From contig DVMG01000118.1 in the NCBI GenBank assembly GCA_018715105.1, positions 1 through 6,658 on the forward strand: a stretch of 6,658 bases of DNA, read 5' to 3'. A program made the translations under genes and the position numbers. Below are positions 1 through 5,080 of this stretch, one piece after another. The DNA comes from Candidatus Ventricola intestinavium. Lineage in GTDB: Bacteria > Bacillota > Clostridia > Christensenellales > Aristaeellaceae. Within the stretch, counting starts at the first letter, position 1, and each line of letters begins with the position of its first letter. The notes beneath the pieces are model-generated. The model was not told the DNA's origin. It searched no databases and saw only the letters and a program-made list of their open reading frames with translations.

Positions 1-24
1 TTTCTCCCCCCGAAGGGGGAGAAA
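1..24. terminator. Perfect 10-bp hairpin at the window edge, possible terminator
   Basis: Positions 1-10 pair perfectly with 15-24 around a four-base loop. Read on the minus strand the loop is C(TTCG)G, the extra-stable UUCG tetraloop common in terminators. The outer stem is A/T (AAA/TTT) and the inner stem is five G:C pairs. The flank that would show a U tract on the minus strand lies outside the window. On the plus strand only AGATTTT follows. It could end a plus-strand gene to the left, or back up termination of the minus-strand SH3 gene. The hairpin is certain; its role and strand are not. Confidence 0.5.
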
Positions 25-81
25 AGATTTTCACAATCCTTTTGGAAGTGCCCGTAATAAAAGCAATGCCTATGTGAAGAA

Positions 82-122
82 GCAGCCGCCTTTTCTCCTT
101 ATTCAGGGGAAAAGGCGGCTGC
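82..122 (-). terminator. Hairpin terminator of the SH3-domain gene
   Basis: Left arm 82-98 pairs with right arm 106-122 over 17 bp, with one G.T wobble and a 7-base loop (99-105). It lies 18 bases beyond the stop codon of the minus-strand SH3b gene, where a terminator is expected. On the minus strand the stem is followed by TTCTTC rather than a clean T run, so release may rely mainly on the long stem. The stem also carries an internal TTTT/AAAA block. Confidence 0.7.
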
Positions 123-140
123 CTATCCATCAGAAAAAGA

Positions 141-1436
141 TCAGTAATTCACATTCCAGGTGGATACGTAGGCGATCTGGCCATCCACGATGACCATGCA
201 CACGTTGTCGCCATAGGTGAGCATGGTTGCCGGCGTGTTGCTGGTATACGTCTTAAGCAGAGACGTTAGAGAAGAATCGCTGTAGACGTTGATTGCGCTG
301 CCGCCGCCGGCACTGGGAACCAGAGAGACAGCGGTTCCAGCCTCAGGCGGCCGGGGCGTGATGGCTTCCACCAGCGGGGGCGTGGCGGTCGGAACCGGGG
401 TGATCAGCTCCACCAACGGCGGCGTGGGGGTAATCACCTGCACGGGCGGCGGCGTAGGCGTGGTAGAGGGTGTGGAAGGATAGGAGGGGTAAGAGGGCGG
501 AATATAATTGCCGTCAAAGCTGAGATAGCGCGTCATCATGTAGCCGTGACGGGTGCCGACATAGACCTCGCACCACGTGGAGCCATAGGAGACCACCCGG
601 ACCTGCGTGCCGTTGCGGTATTGCCCCAGGGAGCGGCTGCTCTGGGAAGGCGTTTCACGCAGGTTGAGCACCTGTGTGCTGCGGGGATTGTTGACATAGG
701 CAATCTGATAGGAGGTCCCCCCGCCGGATCCCGTATTGTCGCCGACGGTGCTGCCTGTTCCCGAAAGATAGCTGGTGGACATAAAGCCCGTGAGCCCGCC
801 GCCGGAGATCTGATACCAGCCGTTTCCTTTGAGCAGCACGGTCACGCGCGTGCCCGTTGCCAGGGATCCAATGCTCTTGTAAGCAGAGGACGGACCCGGC
901 CGCACGTTGACCTTGCCGCCGTTGCGCGTGGTGACTGTGGACGTGGTTGTGCTCTTATCGATAAAGGATTCATGCATATAACCGGTATAGGTGCCGCTCG
1001 CCGTCGGAGCGGAGATATAATTCCACTCATAGGAGGCATCCAAAATAGTGACTGTCGTGCCGGAGGTCACCCGAGTGATCACCTGATAGTCAAGCGAGGG
1101 GCCGCGGCGCAGGTTGACATAGCCCCCGTTGGCATAGCGGACAACGCCCGTGTTGCCTGTTGCGGCAAACGTCAGATAGTTGCCGGACATGTAGCCGGTC
1201 TTTCCGTCCATGGTACGCACAGGCCACCATCCATTGACGGCCTGCCCCTCCAGGCGCACCCAGGATCCCGTGTTGTAAAGCCCCAGGCTCCGGCTTGTGC
1301 TGCTGGCATATTCACGCAGATTAAGCCTGCCGCCGCGCACCACGGCGAAATCCGCCGCCAGCGCCAGCACGGGCAGCAGAACAAGCAGCGCCAGCAGCGC
1401 GATCAAGCGAACGATGTATGTTTTCACAATCTTCAC
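141..1436 (-). CDS. Secreted multi-SH3b-domain protein with Pro/Thr-rich linker
   Basis: A 431-residue exported protein, probably acting at the cell wall. Residues 1-28 form a signal peptide: Lys near the start, a Leu/Ala-rich core, and cleavage near ALA-A at 26-29. Four bacterial SH3 (SH3b, SH3_3-like) domains follow at about 29-90, 97-160, 167-226 and 244-308. Each has a (L/V)N(L/V)R core, a G-x-x-V turn and a terminal GYM/GFM motif. A Gly/Ser linker (227-242) precedes domain 4. A Tyr/Pro/Thr-rich stretch (310-365) has three copies of a PPLVExITP-like unit. The C-terminus (about 380-431) resembles a decayed fifth SH3b domain. SH3b domains usually bind peptidoglycan peptides and often target hydrolases, but no catalytic domain is present, so the role is unknown. 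The GTG start at 1434-1436 sits almost on the Shine-Dalgarno sequence. GTG at 1425-1427 (codon 4) has better spacing and also gives a normal signal peptide. Confidence 0.9.
   Translation of the reverse strand: MKIVKTYIVRLIALLALLVLLPVLALAADFAVVRGGRLNLREYASSTSRSLGLYNTGSWVRLEGQAVNGWWPVRTMDGKTGYMSGNYLTFAATGNTGVVRYANGGYVNLRRGPSLDYQVITRVTSGTTVTILDASYEWNYISAPTASGTYTGYMHESFIDKSTTTSTVTTRNGGKVNVRPGPSSAYKSIGSLATGTRVTVLLKGNGWYQISGGGLTGFMSTSYLSGTGSTVGDNTGSGGGTSYQIAYVNNPRSTQVLNLRETPSQSSRSLGQYRNGTQVRVVSYGSTWCEVYVGTRHGYMMTRYLSFDGNYIPPSYPSYPSTPSTTPTPPPVQVITPTPPLVELITPVPTATPPLVEAITPRPPEAGTAVSLVPSAGGGSAINVYSDSSLTSLLKTYTSNTPATMLTYGDNVCMVIVDGQIAYVSTWNVNY
345..461 (-). repeat. Three degenerate PPLVExITP repeats in the coding sequence
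   Basis: This stretch encodes residues 326-364 of the SH3b protein. It holds three related units: PPPVQVITP, PPLVELITP and PPLVEAITP, separated by short Pro/Thr spacers. The DNA repeats are recognisable but not identical. Such Pro/Thr stretches usually act as extended spacers across the cell wall. Copy number could vary between strains. Confidence 0.7.
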
Positions 1437-1444
1437 CCACCTCT
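1437..1444 (-). promoter_or_regulatory. Shine-Dalgarno site of the SH3b gene, bears on its start
   Basis: On the minus strand this reads AGAGGTGG. Paired with the 16S tail (GAGGTG) it leaves about one base before the GTG at 1436 but about ten before the GTG at 1427. The downstream GTG is therefore a serious alternative start, shortening the protein by three residues. Confidence 0.55.
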
Positions 1445-1458
1445 TAGCTTATGCATAT

Positions 1459-1480
1459 AAGACGAATGAGGGTTCGTCTT
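1459..1480. repeat. Perfect 8-bp inverted repeat upstream of the SH3b gene
   Basis: AAGACGAA (1459-1466) and TTCGTCTT (1473-1480) are perfect inverted copies around a 6-base spacer. The core CGAA-N6-TTCG has the same geometry as the Gram-positive LexA box (CGAAC-N4-GTTCG) but misses key inner bases on one side. It would fall in the 5' leader of the mRNA about 15 nt before the ribosome binding site, so it may act as an RNA hairpin instead of an operator. Confidence 0.45.
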
Positions 1481-1543
1481 TCATCCAGTGATTTCCCGGT
1501 TTCGGGCATTTTTCTTCCTGCTTTGGAAATCCCCTCCGGCTTC

Positions 1544-1572
1544 AGTATATCATATGGAACCGGTTTACGCCA
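1544..1572 (-). promoter_or_regulatory. Candidate extended -10 promoter for the SH3b gene
   Basis: On the minus strand there is TGA-TATACT (-10 at 1544-1549, with the TGn extension at 1550-1552). This is five of six matches to TATAAT. The -35 region at 17-bp spacing (TGGCGT, 1567-1572) is poor, which an extended -10 can tolerate. It would give a leader of about 100 nt. It is the best candidate in this gap but only moderate. Confidence 0.4.
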
Positions 1573-1606
1573 GAGCACACATCGTTTTTGGACGGCCGTT
1601 CAGCGC

Positions 1607-1648
1607 AAAAGAGGGGATGACGGTCTGCTCGCCATTCCCTCTTTTTTT
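1607..1648 (-). terminator. Terminator of the membrane-protein gene, bidirectional
   Basis: Arms 1607-1619 and 1633-1645 pair over 13 bp, with one G.T wobble and a 13-base loop. On the minus strand it lies about 40 bases past the stop of the 156-residue protein gene and ends in TTTT. On the plus strand it ends in a seven-base T run (1642-1648). That makes it a stronger terminator on the strand where no gene is seen. It separates the two minus-strand genes into independent units. Confidence 0.75.
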
Positions 1649-1683
1649 ACGGATCGCGGGACGCCCTTTTTTAAAAGACTCCG

Positions 1684-2154
1684 TTACAGATTGCTGAAGA
1701 CAGCCGCAACGGCGTCCACGTCGTCGCGCAGCTGGGTGAACAGATCGGTCAGCACACTGCCGGCCTGCAGGCGCTGTTCGCACTGCGTTACGGTGTCAAG
1801 GCAGGTGGTCAAAAGAGCGCCGTCCACAACGGAGGTGCCCGCGCCATAGATATTGGCCGCCAGCGTATTGAGGCACTGCATCGCGTAGATATGGCCGCGA
1901 ACGGTGGAAAGCAGCGTCATGGTATTGGTGCCGCTTGACTGTGTGAGACGGTAGACCGCGCTTTGAGCCTCCGAGGATTCGCTGGCCGCCCGCGCGAGGA
2001 TGGCTTCACTGGTGGCATCGCTGATCGTTTTGGTTCGGACATAGGAAAAGGTGACGCCCGCGAGCGCTACGATCAGAATGAATATGACGATGCTCAGCAG
2101 GCGGATTGTCTGCCGGCTTTTGCGCTTATTTGCGCCTGTCTGAAAAGAATACAT
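1684..2154 (-). CDS. Small membrane-anchored protein of unknown function
   Basis: I do not recognise this 156-residue protein. Residues 1-18 are Lys/Arg-rich and cytoplasmic by the positive-inside rule. Residues 19-38 form one hydrophobic segment (LLSIVIFILIVALAGVTFSY), which should anchor the protein in the membrane with residues 40-156 outside. The outer part is rich in Ala, Ser, Thr and Gln with heptad-like hydrophobic spacing, so a helical bundle is likely. It contains three cysteines (C94, C118, C125). The layout recalls the N-terminal half of a sensor or chemoreceptor, but no HAMP, kinase or signalling domain follows. The ATG start is supported by AGGAGG five bases upstream (2160-2165). 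It has its own promoter and terminator, so it is monocistronic. The reading frame is confident; the function is open. Confidence 0.8.
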   Translation of the reverse strand: MYSFQTGANKRKSRQTIRLLSIVIFILIVALAGVTFSYVRTKTISDATSEAILARAASESSEAQSAVYRLTQSSGTNTMTLLSTVRGHIYAMQCLNTLAANIYGAGTSVVDGALLTTCLDTVTQCEQRLQAGSVLTDLFTQLRDDVDAVAAVFSNL

Positions 2155-2195
2155 GGCAGCCTCCTGAAAAAAGGATTTACAGTTTTTTACAATTC

Positions 2196-2224
2196 ATTAT
2201 AGCACAACATGCGGATGGAGTAAA
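2196..2224 (-). promoter_or_regulatory. Strong sigma-A promoter of the membrane-protein gene
   Basis: On the minus strand: -35 TTTACT (2219-2224, four of six matches), a 17-bp spacer, and a perfect TATAAT (2196-2201) preceded by the TGn extension (TGC). Transcription would start near 2189 and give a leader of about 35 nt ending in the AGGAGG site at 2160-2165. It faces away from the cmk promoter about 105 bp to its right. Confidence 0.8.
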
Positions 2225-2329
2225 GCAGTTGCAAAAAGACCAAAAAGGATAAGAATGTGGAGAATGAGATCGAATTAATGCGAGATTTGAAATAAAAGTG
2301 GAGGAAAACTCCCAAATGGGATGCGGGGG
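2225..2329. other. Intergenic stretch between divergent promoters, nothing recognised
   Basis: This is the AT-richer gap between the divergent promoters of the membrane-protein gene and the cmk operon. I found no convincing gene, long inverted repeat or known operator in it. Short palindromic bits such as CCCAAATGGG are too small to interpret. Regulators of either promoter could bind here. Confidence 0.5.
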
Positions 2330-2359
2330 TTGAAGAAAGGGGGAAACCTGGCGTATAAT
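2330..2359 (+). promoter_or_regulatory. Promoter of the cmk-plsC-ispH-rpsA block
   Basis: TTGAAG (2330-2335, four of six matches to TTGACA), an 18-bp spacer and a perfect TATAAT (2354-2359). Transcription should begin near 2366, leaving a leader of about 195 nt before the cmk start at 2562. That is unusually long for a simple housekeeping kinase gene. Confidence 0.75.
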
Positions 2360-2401
2360 AAAATATCTAGGATCCTGCCCGAAGGCGGCACAGGGGCCAA
2401 A

Positions 2402-2434
2402 CGGAAAAACGTCAGACGGGCGGGAAAACGTGAG
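2402..2434 (+). repeat. Imperfect 14-base direct repeat in the cmk leader
   Basis: CGGAAAAACGTCAG (2402-2415) and CGGGAAAACGTGAG (2421-2434) match at 12 of 14 positions with a period of 19. The second copy overlaps the left arm of the hairpin at 2421-2446. Paired copies in a leader can be twin sites for an RNA-binding protein, but chance is possible at this length. Confidence 0.4.
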
Positions 2435-2447
2435 CAGCCTTTCCCGG

Positions 2448-2467
2448 CGGGGAGAAAGCCCTCCCCG
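2448..2467 (+). promoter_or_regulatory. Candidate antiterminator hairpin
   Basis: CGGGGAG (2448-2454) pairs perfectly over 7 bp with CTCCCCG (2461-2467). The loop AAAGCC (2455-2460) is itself the outer part of the terminator's left arm. Forming this hairpin takes 2461-2465 away from the terminator stem. Confidence 0.5.
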
Positions 2468-2501
2468 AACGGGGTTTTGATCAACCCGGGACGGGCTTTT
2501 T
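2455..2501 (+). terminator. Intrinsic terminator inside the cmk leader
   Basis: AAAGCCC (2455-2461) pairs with GGGCTTT (2493-2499). After one bulged C (2492) the stem continues with TCCC (2462-2465) and GGGA (2488-2491), 11 bp in all. An inner stem GGGTT/AACCC (2472-2476 with 2483-2487) closes the loop. Five T residues (2497-2501) follow the G:C core. It lies 60 bases before the cmk start codon and downstream of the operon promoter, so it would stop transcription unless prevented. Confidence 0.65.
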
Positions 2502-2531
2502 GACGGAGAAGGGCGGACGCAACAAACGGAT

Positions 2532-2547
2532 GCGCGGGCAACCGCGC
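2532..2547 (+). promoter_or_regulatory. GNRA-tetraloop hairpin touching the cmk ribosome binding site
   Basis: GCGCGG (2532-2537) and CCGCGC (2542-2547) form a perfect G:C stem with a GCAA tetraloop (GNRA class). It ends one base before the Shine-Dalgarno GGGAGGG (2549-2555), which is six bases from ATG. It may hold the site open, stabilise the 5' end or serve as a docking point. Confidence 0.5.
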
Positions 2548-2561
2548 CGGGAGGGAAAAAC

Positions 2562-3239
2562 ATGCCAATGAATATTGCCATTGACGGGCCGGTGGGCGCG
2601 GGAAAATCCTCGATTGCCGATCAGGTGGCCCGCAGGCTGAACATTCTTCATCTGGATACGGGGGCGATGTACCGGGCTGTGGCGCTGCACGTGCTGCGCA
2701 GCGGGGTTAACCCGCTGGATGAAAAGGCCGTTGCCGCCTGCTGTGAACATGCCGATGTGCGCGTGCGCTATGTGGATGGCGCGCAGCGCACGCTGCTGGG
2801 GGAGGAGGACGTAACCGCTCTGATCCGCACGGGGGAAGTCTCTGCGGCGACGAGCGCCGTCTCCAGCTGGCCGGCGGTGCGCAGGCGGATGGTGTGCATG
2901 CAGCGTGAGATCGCCAAACATGCCGATATGCTGATCGATGGACGCGATATCGGCACCAACGTGCTTCCCGAAGCGCCGGTGAAGATCTATCTGACGGCGA
3001 CGCCGGAGGAGCGCGCCCGCAGGCGATACCGCCAGCAGGTGGAAAAGGGCGAGGAGACACCGTATGAACAGGTGCTCGCCGAGCTGAACGCGCGGGATGC
3101 GCGGGATATGAGCCGCGCGACGGATCCCCTGCGTCAGGCGAAGGATGCGGTTCGGATTGATTCGACGGATATGACACCCGAGCAGGTGGTGGAGGCCATC
3201 GTTCGGAGGGTGGAGGAGCATTATGGAAGAAAAGCGTGA
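2562..3239 (+). CDS. cmk: Cytidylate kinase
   Basis: Cytosolic kinase that phosphorylates CMP and dCMP with ATP, giving CDP/dCDP for RNA, DNA and phospholipid synthesis. The 225-residue length is normal for the family. Residues 9-17 form the P-loop (GPVGAGKSS). DTGAMYR (32-38) is the conserved nucleotide-binding stretch, and DVTALIRT (83-90) lies in the CMP-binding insert. GRDIGT (127-132) carries the substrate-binding Arg-Asp pair. The lid and C-terminal region show RRRYRQ (153-158) and RDxxDMSRATDPL (178-190), which supply the usual Arg and Asp residues. All hallmark motifs are intact. The start at 2562 has GGGAGGG six bases upstream. The Met at codon 3 (2568) aligns with many homologues but is 12 bases from that site. 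The gene ends inside plsC (17-bp overlap), which indicates translational coupling. Confidence 0.98.
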   Translation: MPMNIAIDGPVGAGKSSIADQVARRLNILHLDTGAMYRAVALHVLRSGVNPLDEKAVAACCEHADVRVRYVDGAQRTLLGEEDVTALIRTGEVSAATSAVSSWPAVRRRMVCMQREIAKHADMLIDGRDIGTNVLPEAPVKIYLTATPEERARRRYRQQVEKGEETPYEQVLAELNARDARDMSRATDPLRQAKDAVRIDSTDMTPEQVVEAIVRRVEEHYGRKA

Positions 3240-4038
3240 AGCAAAGGGCGGGGCGGCCGCCATGCAGGCCCCGGCGGAAAGCGAAGAAAAGCAGGCCCGG
3301 GAGGCCGGGCGCAGGCAGGAGGATGGGCCCAAACACGAGGCCGGATCCAAAGAAGAAGCTGGCGATTTAAGAAGGGAAACCGGCCAAGAGGAGGCAGCCG
3401 GAGAAAAAAGCAAAAGCCGGCGCACCGTGATTTACACACTGGTGGTGCTTTTGTATGCGCTGGTGGTGAAGATCCTGTTTTTCATGCGCATTGAGGGCCG
3501 GGAAAACATCCCCAGGGACCGCAACTGCGTGCTGCTTGGCAACCATCAGTGCCTGCTTGATCCGGTGACGCTGGCTCTGTGCGTGCCGGATCGGGAAATC
3601 CATTTCATGGGCAAGAAAGAGCTGTTTGAAAACAGGATTCTGGGCTGGGTGTTTCGCAAGGTGCACGGATTCCCGGTTGACCGCGGCAATATGGACATGA
3701 CGGCCATCCGCACGGCGCTGGGAATCCTCAAAGAGGGAAACACACTGGGCATTTTCCCGGAGGGCACGCGTTCGCGCAGCGGACACATGCTCCCGCTGAT
3801 GGGCGGCGCGTCCCTGCTGGTCCTGCGCAGCGGCTGCGATGTGGTGCCGGTATACATCGACGGCAACTACCGGCCCTTTCACCGCATCGTCGTGCGCGTG
3901 GGCAGGCCGATTGAGACGGCGGATCTGCGCGCCGGGCGCATCACAAAGGAGACATGCGACGTGCTCACCCACCGCATGGAAGGGGCATTTGCCCATCTGA
4001 GCGGAGGAAAATCCCTTCCGCAGACGCCCGACAGCTGA
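3223..4038 (+). CDS. plsC: 1-acyl-sn-glycerol-3-phosphate acyltransferase with charged N-terminal extension
   Basis: Membrane-associated acyltransferase that acylates lysophosphatidic acid to phosphatidic acid, the precursor of glycerophospholipids. The four family motifs are present: NHQCLLD (HX4D, catalytic H108 and D113), FPVDRGN (150-156), FPEGTRSRSG (178-187) and VPVYIDG (208-214). One hydrophobic segment at about 69-88 anchors the enzyme. The odd part is residues 1-67: no hydrophobic segment, about half charged (15 Glu, 2 Asp, 8 Arg, 7 Lys), the rest mostly Ala, Gly, Gln and Ser. It looks disordered. The start is nevertheless well supported by GGAGGAG (3212-3218), with no comparable site before later Met codons. 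It overlaps cmk by 17 bp in another frame. The acyl donor (acyl-ACP or acyl-CoA) cannot be told from sequence. Confidence 0.95.
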   Translation: MEEKREAKGGAAAMQAPAESEEKQAREAGRRQEDGPKHEAGSKEEAGDLRRETGQEEAAGEKSKSRRTVIYTLVVLLYALVVKILFFMRIEGRENIPRDRNCVLLGNHQCLLDPVTLALCVPDREIHFMGKKELFENRILGWVFRKVHGFPVDRGNMDMTAIRTALGILKEGNTLGIFPEGTRSRSGHMLPLMGGASLLVLRSGCDVVPVYIDGNYRPFHRIVVRVGRPIETADLRAGRITKETCDVLTHRMEGAFAHLSGGKSLPQTPDS

Positions 4039-4067
4039 AAAACGGGAGAATGGATGAACAAAAGGCT

Positions 4068-4096
4068 CTGTTTTTTAAAAAAGTTTGAAAAAACAG
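4068..4096. repeat. AT-rich inverted repeat between plsC and ispH
   Basis: CTGTTTTTT (4068-4076) and AAAAAACAG (4088-4096) are perfect inverted copies with an 11-base spacer. The A/T runs stand out in GC-rich surroundings. There is no G:C core, so a terminator is unlikely. Just upstream of the candidate -35 at 4104, the A/T tracts could act as an UP element or bent DNA. Confidence 0.4.
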
Positions 4097-4103
4097 GAAT
4101 TTG

Positions 4104-4132
4104 TTGCAGGAAAACGGCCGTAGGCATAGAAT
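4104..4132 (+). promoter_or_regulatory. Candidate internal promoter for ispH-rpsA
   Basis: TTGCAG (4104-4109, three of six matches), an exact 17-bp spacer and TAGAAT (4127-4132, five of six matches), preceded by A/T tracts at 4071-4102. Start would fall near 4139, leaving a leader of about 75 nt. The 173-bp plsC-ispH gap is longer than expected inside a tight operon, which supports a second promoter. Confidence 0.5.
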
Positions 4133-4160
4133 GAATAAAGATGGGCTATACGGATGTGTG

Positions 4161-4188
4161 GGCCGGGTGGGGCAGAAGCTTCCTGGCC
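4161..4188 (+). promoter_or_regulatory. Hairpin in the ispH leader
   Basis: GGCCGGG (4161-4167) pairs with CCTGGCC (4182-4188) over 7 bp, including one G.T wobble, with a 14-base loop. It ends about a dozen bases before the weak ribosome binding site (TGAGG, 4200-4204). It could affect ispH translation. No T run follows, so it is not a terminator. Confidence 0.4.
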
Positions 4189-4214
4189 TGCGGATCGAAT
4201 GAGGCTGAATATTG

Positions 4215-5072
4215 ATGAAAGTGACGATTGGGGAGCATGCCGGGTTCTGCTTCGGCGTGCGCCGGGCGGTGCTCAAGGCGTATGAATGCGCCAAAAAGCA
4301 GATGCCCTGTGTGACGCTGGGGCCGCTGATTCACAATCCGCAGGAAGTGGAGCGCCTGGAGCGCGCGGGGATCCGCAGCGTAAAGGAACTTTCCGAAGTG
4401 CAGCCGGGTGAAACGGTGATTATCCGTTCCCATGGCGTAAGGCCGGAGGTCTATGAGCAATGCGGCAGGATGGGCATTGCCTATGTGGACGCAACGTGCC
4501 CGCATGTGGCGCACATTCACCAGCTCGTCAGCGCCTACAGCGAAGAGGGCGACGCCGTGATCATCGTCGGAGAGGCGAACCACCCGGAGGTGATCGGCAT
4601 TGCCGGCTGGGCGCACGGACAGGTGCTGATTCTGCCCACGACGCAGGCCGCAAAGGCCGCGCAGCTTCCGCAGAAAGCCCTTGTTGTCGCCCAGACAACC
4701 ATTCGGCGTGATCTTTTTGAAGACGTCCTTGCCGTGCTCAAAGAAAGGGTTCCCGAGCTCACCGTGCGCATGACCATCTGCGCGGCCACCAGCCAGCGCC
4801 AGCAGGAGGCGGAGCGCCTCTCCGCCCGGGCGGACGCGATGATTGTGGTGGGAGGGCGAAACAGCTCCAACACGCAGAAGCTGCTTGAAACGTGCCGCCT
4901 GCGCTGCGCACGTTCTGTGCTGGTGGAGACGCCCCAGGATATTCCGCAGGGATTTGTGGGGCCGCAGGATCACGTTGCCATCACGGCCGGCGCATCCACC
5001 CCGCAGTGGCTGCTTGAAGAGGTGCGCGCCAGCATCGAGCCGGGGACAAAGCCCGGCCTAAACCAAACATAG
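4215..5072 (+). CDS. ispH: 4-hydroxy-3-methylbut-2-enyl diphosphate reductase
   Basis: Cytosolic iron-sulfur enzyme of the last MEP step. It reduces HMBPP to isopentenyl and dimethylallyl diphosphate, the units for undecaprenyl carrier and quinones. It is about 285 residues, close to the usual single-domain length. The three cluster-binding cysteines are C12 (GFCFGVRRA), C95 (DATCPHV) and C189 (TICAATSQRQ). Substrate-pocket motifs are present: LIHN (H40), RSHGV (H73), NHPEV (H123, E125), QTT (160-162), GGRNSSNT (213-220) and GAST (259-262). ATG at 4215 gives the standard N-terminus MKVTIGEHAG. An in-frame TTG directly before it (4212) is nearer the TGAGG site (7 rather than 10 bases) and could be used, adding one residue. 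In many clostridia ispH is fused to S1 domains; here it stops cleanly and rpsA is separate, 94 bp downstream. Confidence 0.97.
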   Translation: MKVTIGEHAGFCFGVRRAVLKAYECAKKQMPCVTLGPLIHNPQEVERLERAGIRSVKELSEVQPGETVIIRSHGVRPEVYEQCGRMGIAYVDATCPHVAHIHQLVSAYSEEGDAVIIVGEANHPEVIGIAGWAHGQVLILPTTQAAKAAQLPQKALVVAQTTIRRDLFEDVLAVLKERVPELTVRMTICAATSQRQQEAERLSARADAMIVVGGRNSSNTQKLLETCRLRCARSVLVETPQDIPQGFVGPQDHVAITAGASTPQWLLEEVRASIEPGTKPGLNQT

Positions 5073-5080
5073 GTGTTTCC

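Larger units (their letters stand above)
2366..2501 (+). ncRNA. Structured cmk leader with attenuator layout, or a small RNA of about 136 nt
   Basis: The stretch from the predicted start site to a terminator is rich in hairpins. From 5' to 3': CCTGCC/GG...CAGG (2374-2394); CGGGAAA (2421-2427) with TTTCCCG (2440-2446); CGGGGAG (2448-2454) with CTCCCCG (2461-2467); then the terminator (2455-2501). The third hairpin and the terminator share bases 2455-2467, so only one can form. That is the logic of attenuation. I compared it by eye with the consensus cores I remember for c-di-GMP-I, guanidine-I and -III, T-box, SAM-I, TPP, FMN and SRP RNA and saw no match. It could be a ligand- or protein-sensing leader of cmk, or a free-standing small RNA. 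Confidence 0.5.

Noticed and set aside
546..1460. A 304-codon open frame on the plus strand opposite the SH3b gene
   Set aside because: The minus-strand frame has a signal peptide and repeated SH3b domains. The plus-strand translation is Gly/Ala/Arg-rich with no recognisable fold and starts inside the other gene.
1451..1849. A plus-strand open frame of 132 codons spanning the gap between the two minus-strand genes
   Set aside because: It runs through the bidirectional terminator at 1607-1648 and into the membrane-protein gene, has no good ribosome binding site, and shows no domain-like composition.
2385..2410. Resemblance of GGCACAGGGGCCAAACGG to the c-di-GMP-I riboswitch core
   Set aside because: The conserved spacing is broken by extra bases, and the partner GACGCAAAGCC motif and receptor are missing at the right distance.
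2321..2503. A 60-codon open frame in the cmk leader, considered as a leader peptide
   Set aside because: Its ATG lies upstream of the predicted transcription start and lacks a ribosome binding site. It ends by chance just past the terminator.
2521..2555. GGGCAACCGCGCC, considered as a T-box antiterminator
   Set aside because: It is explained by a simple GNRA hairpin. There is no AGAGAG stem I motif or specifier region, and cmk is not a typical T-box target.
2481..3425. Long minus-strand open frames across cmk and the start of plsC
   Set aside because: These are Arg/Pro/His-rich shadows typical of GC-rich genes. cmk has all its family motifs on the plus strand.
4068..4096. AT-rich inverted repeat after plsC, considered as a terminator
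   Set aside because: The stem has almost no G:C pairs and no proper U tract after it. It fits an AT-rich upstream promoter element better.
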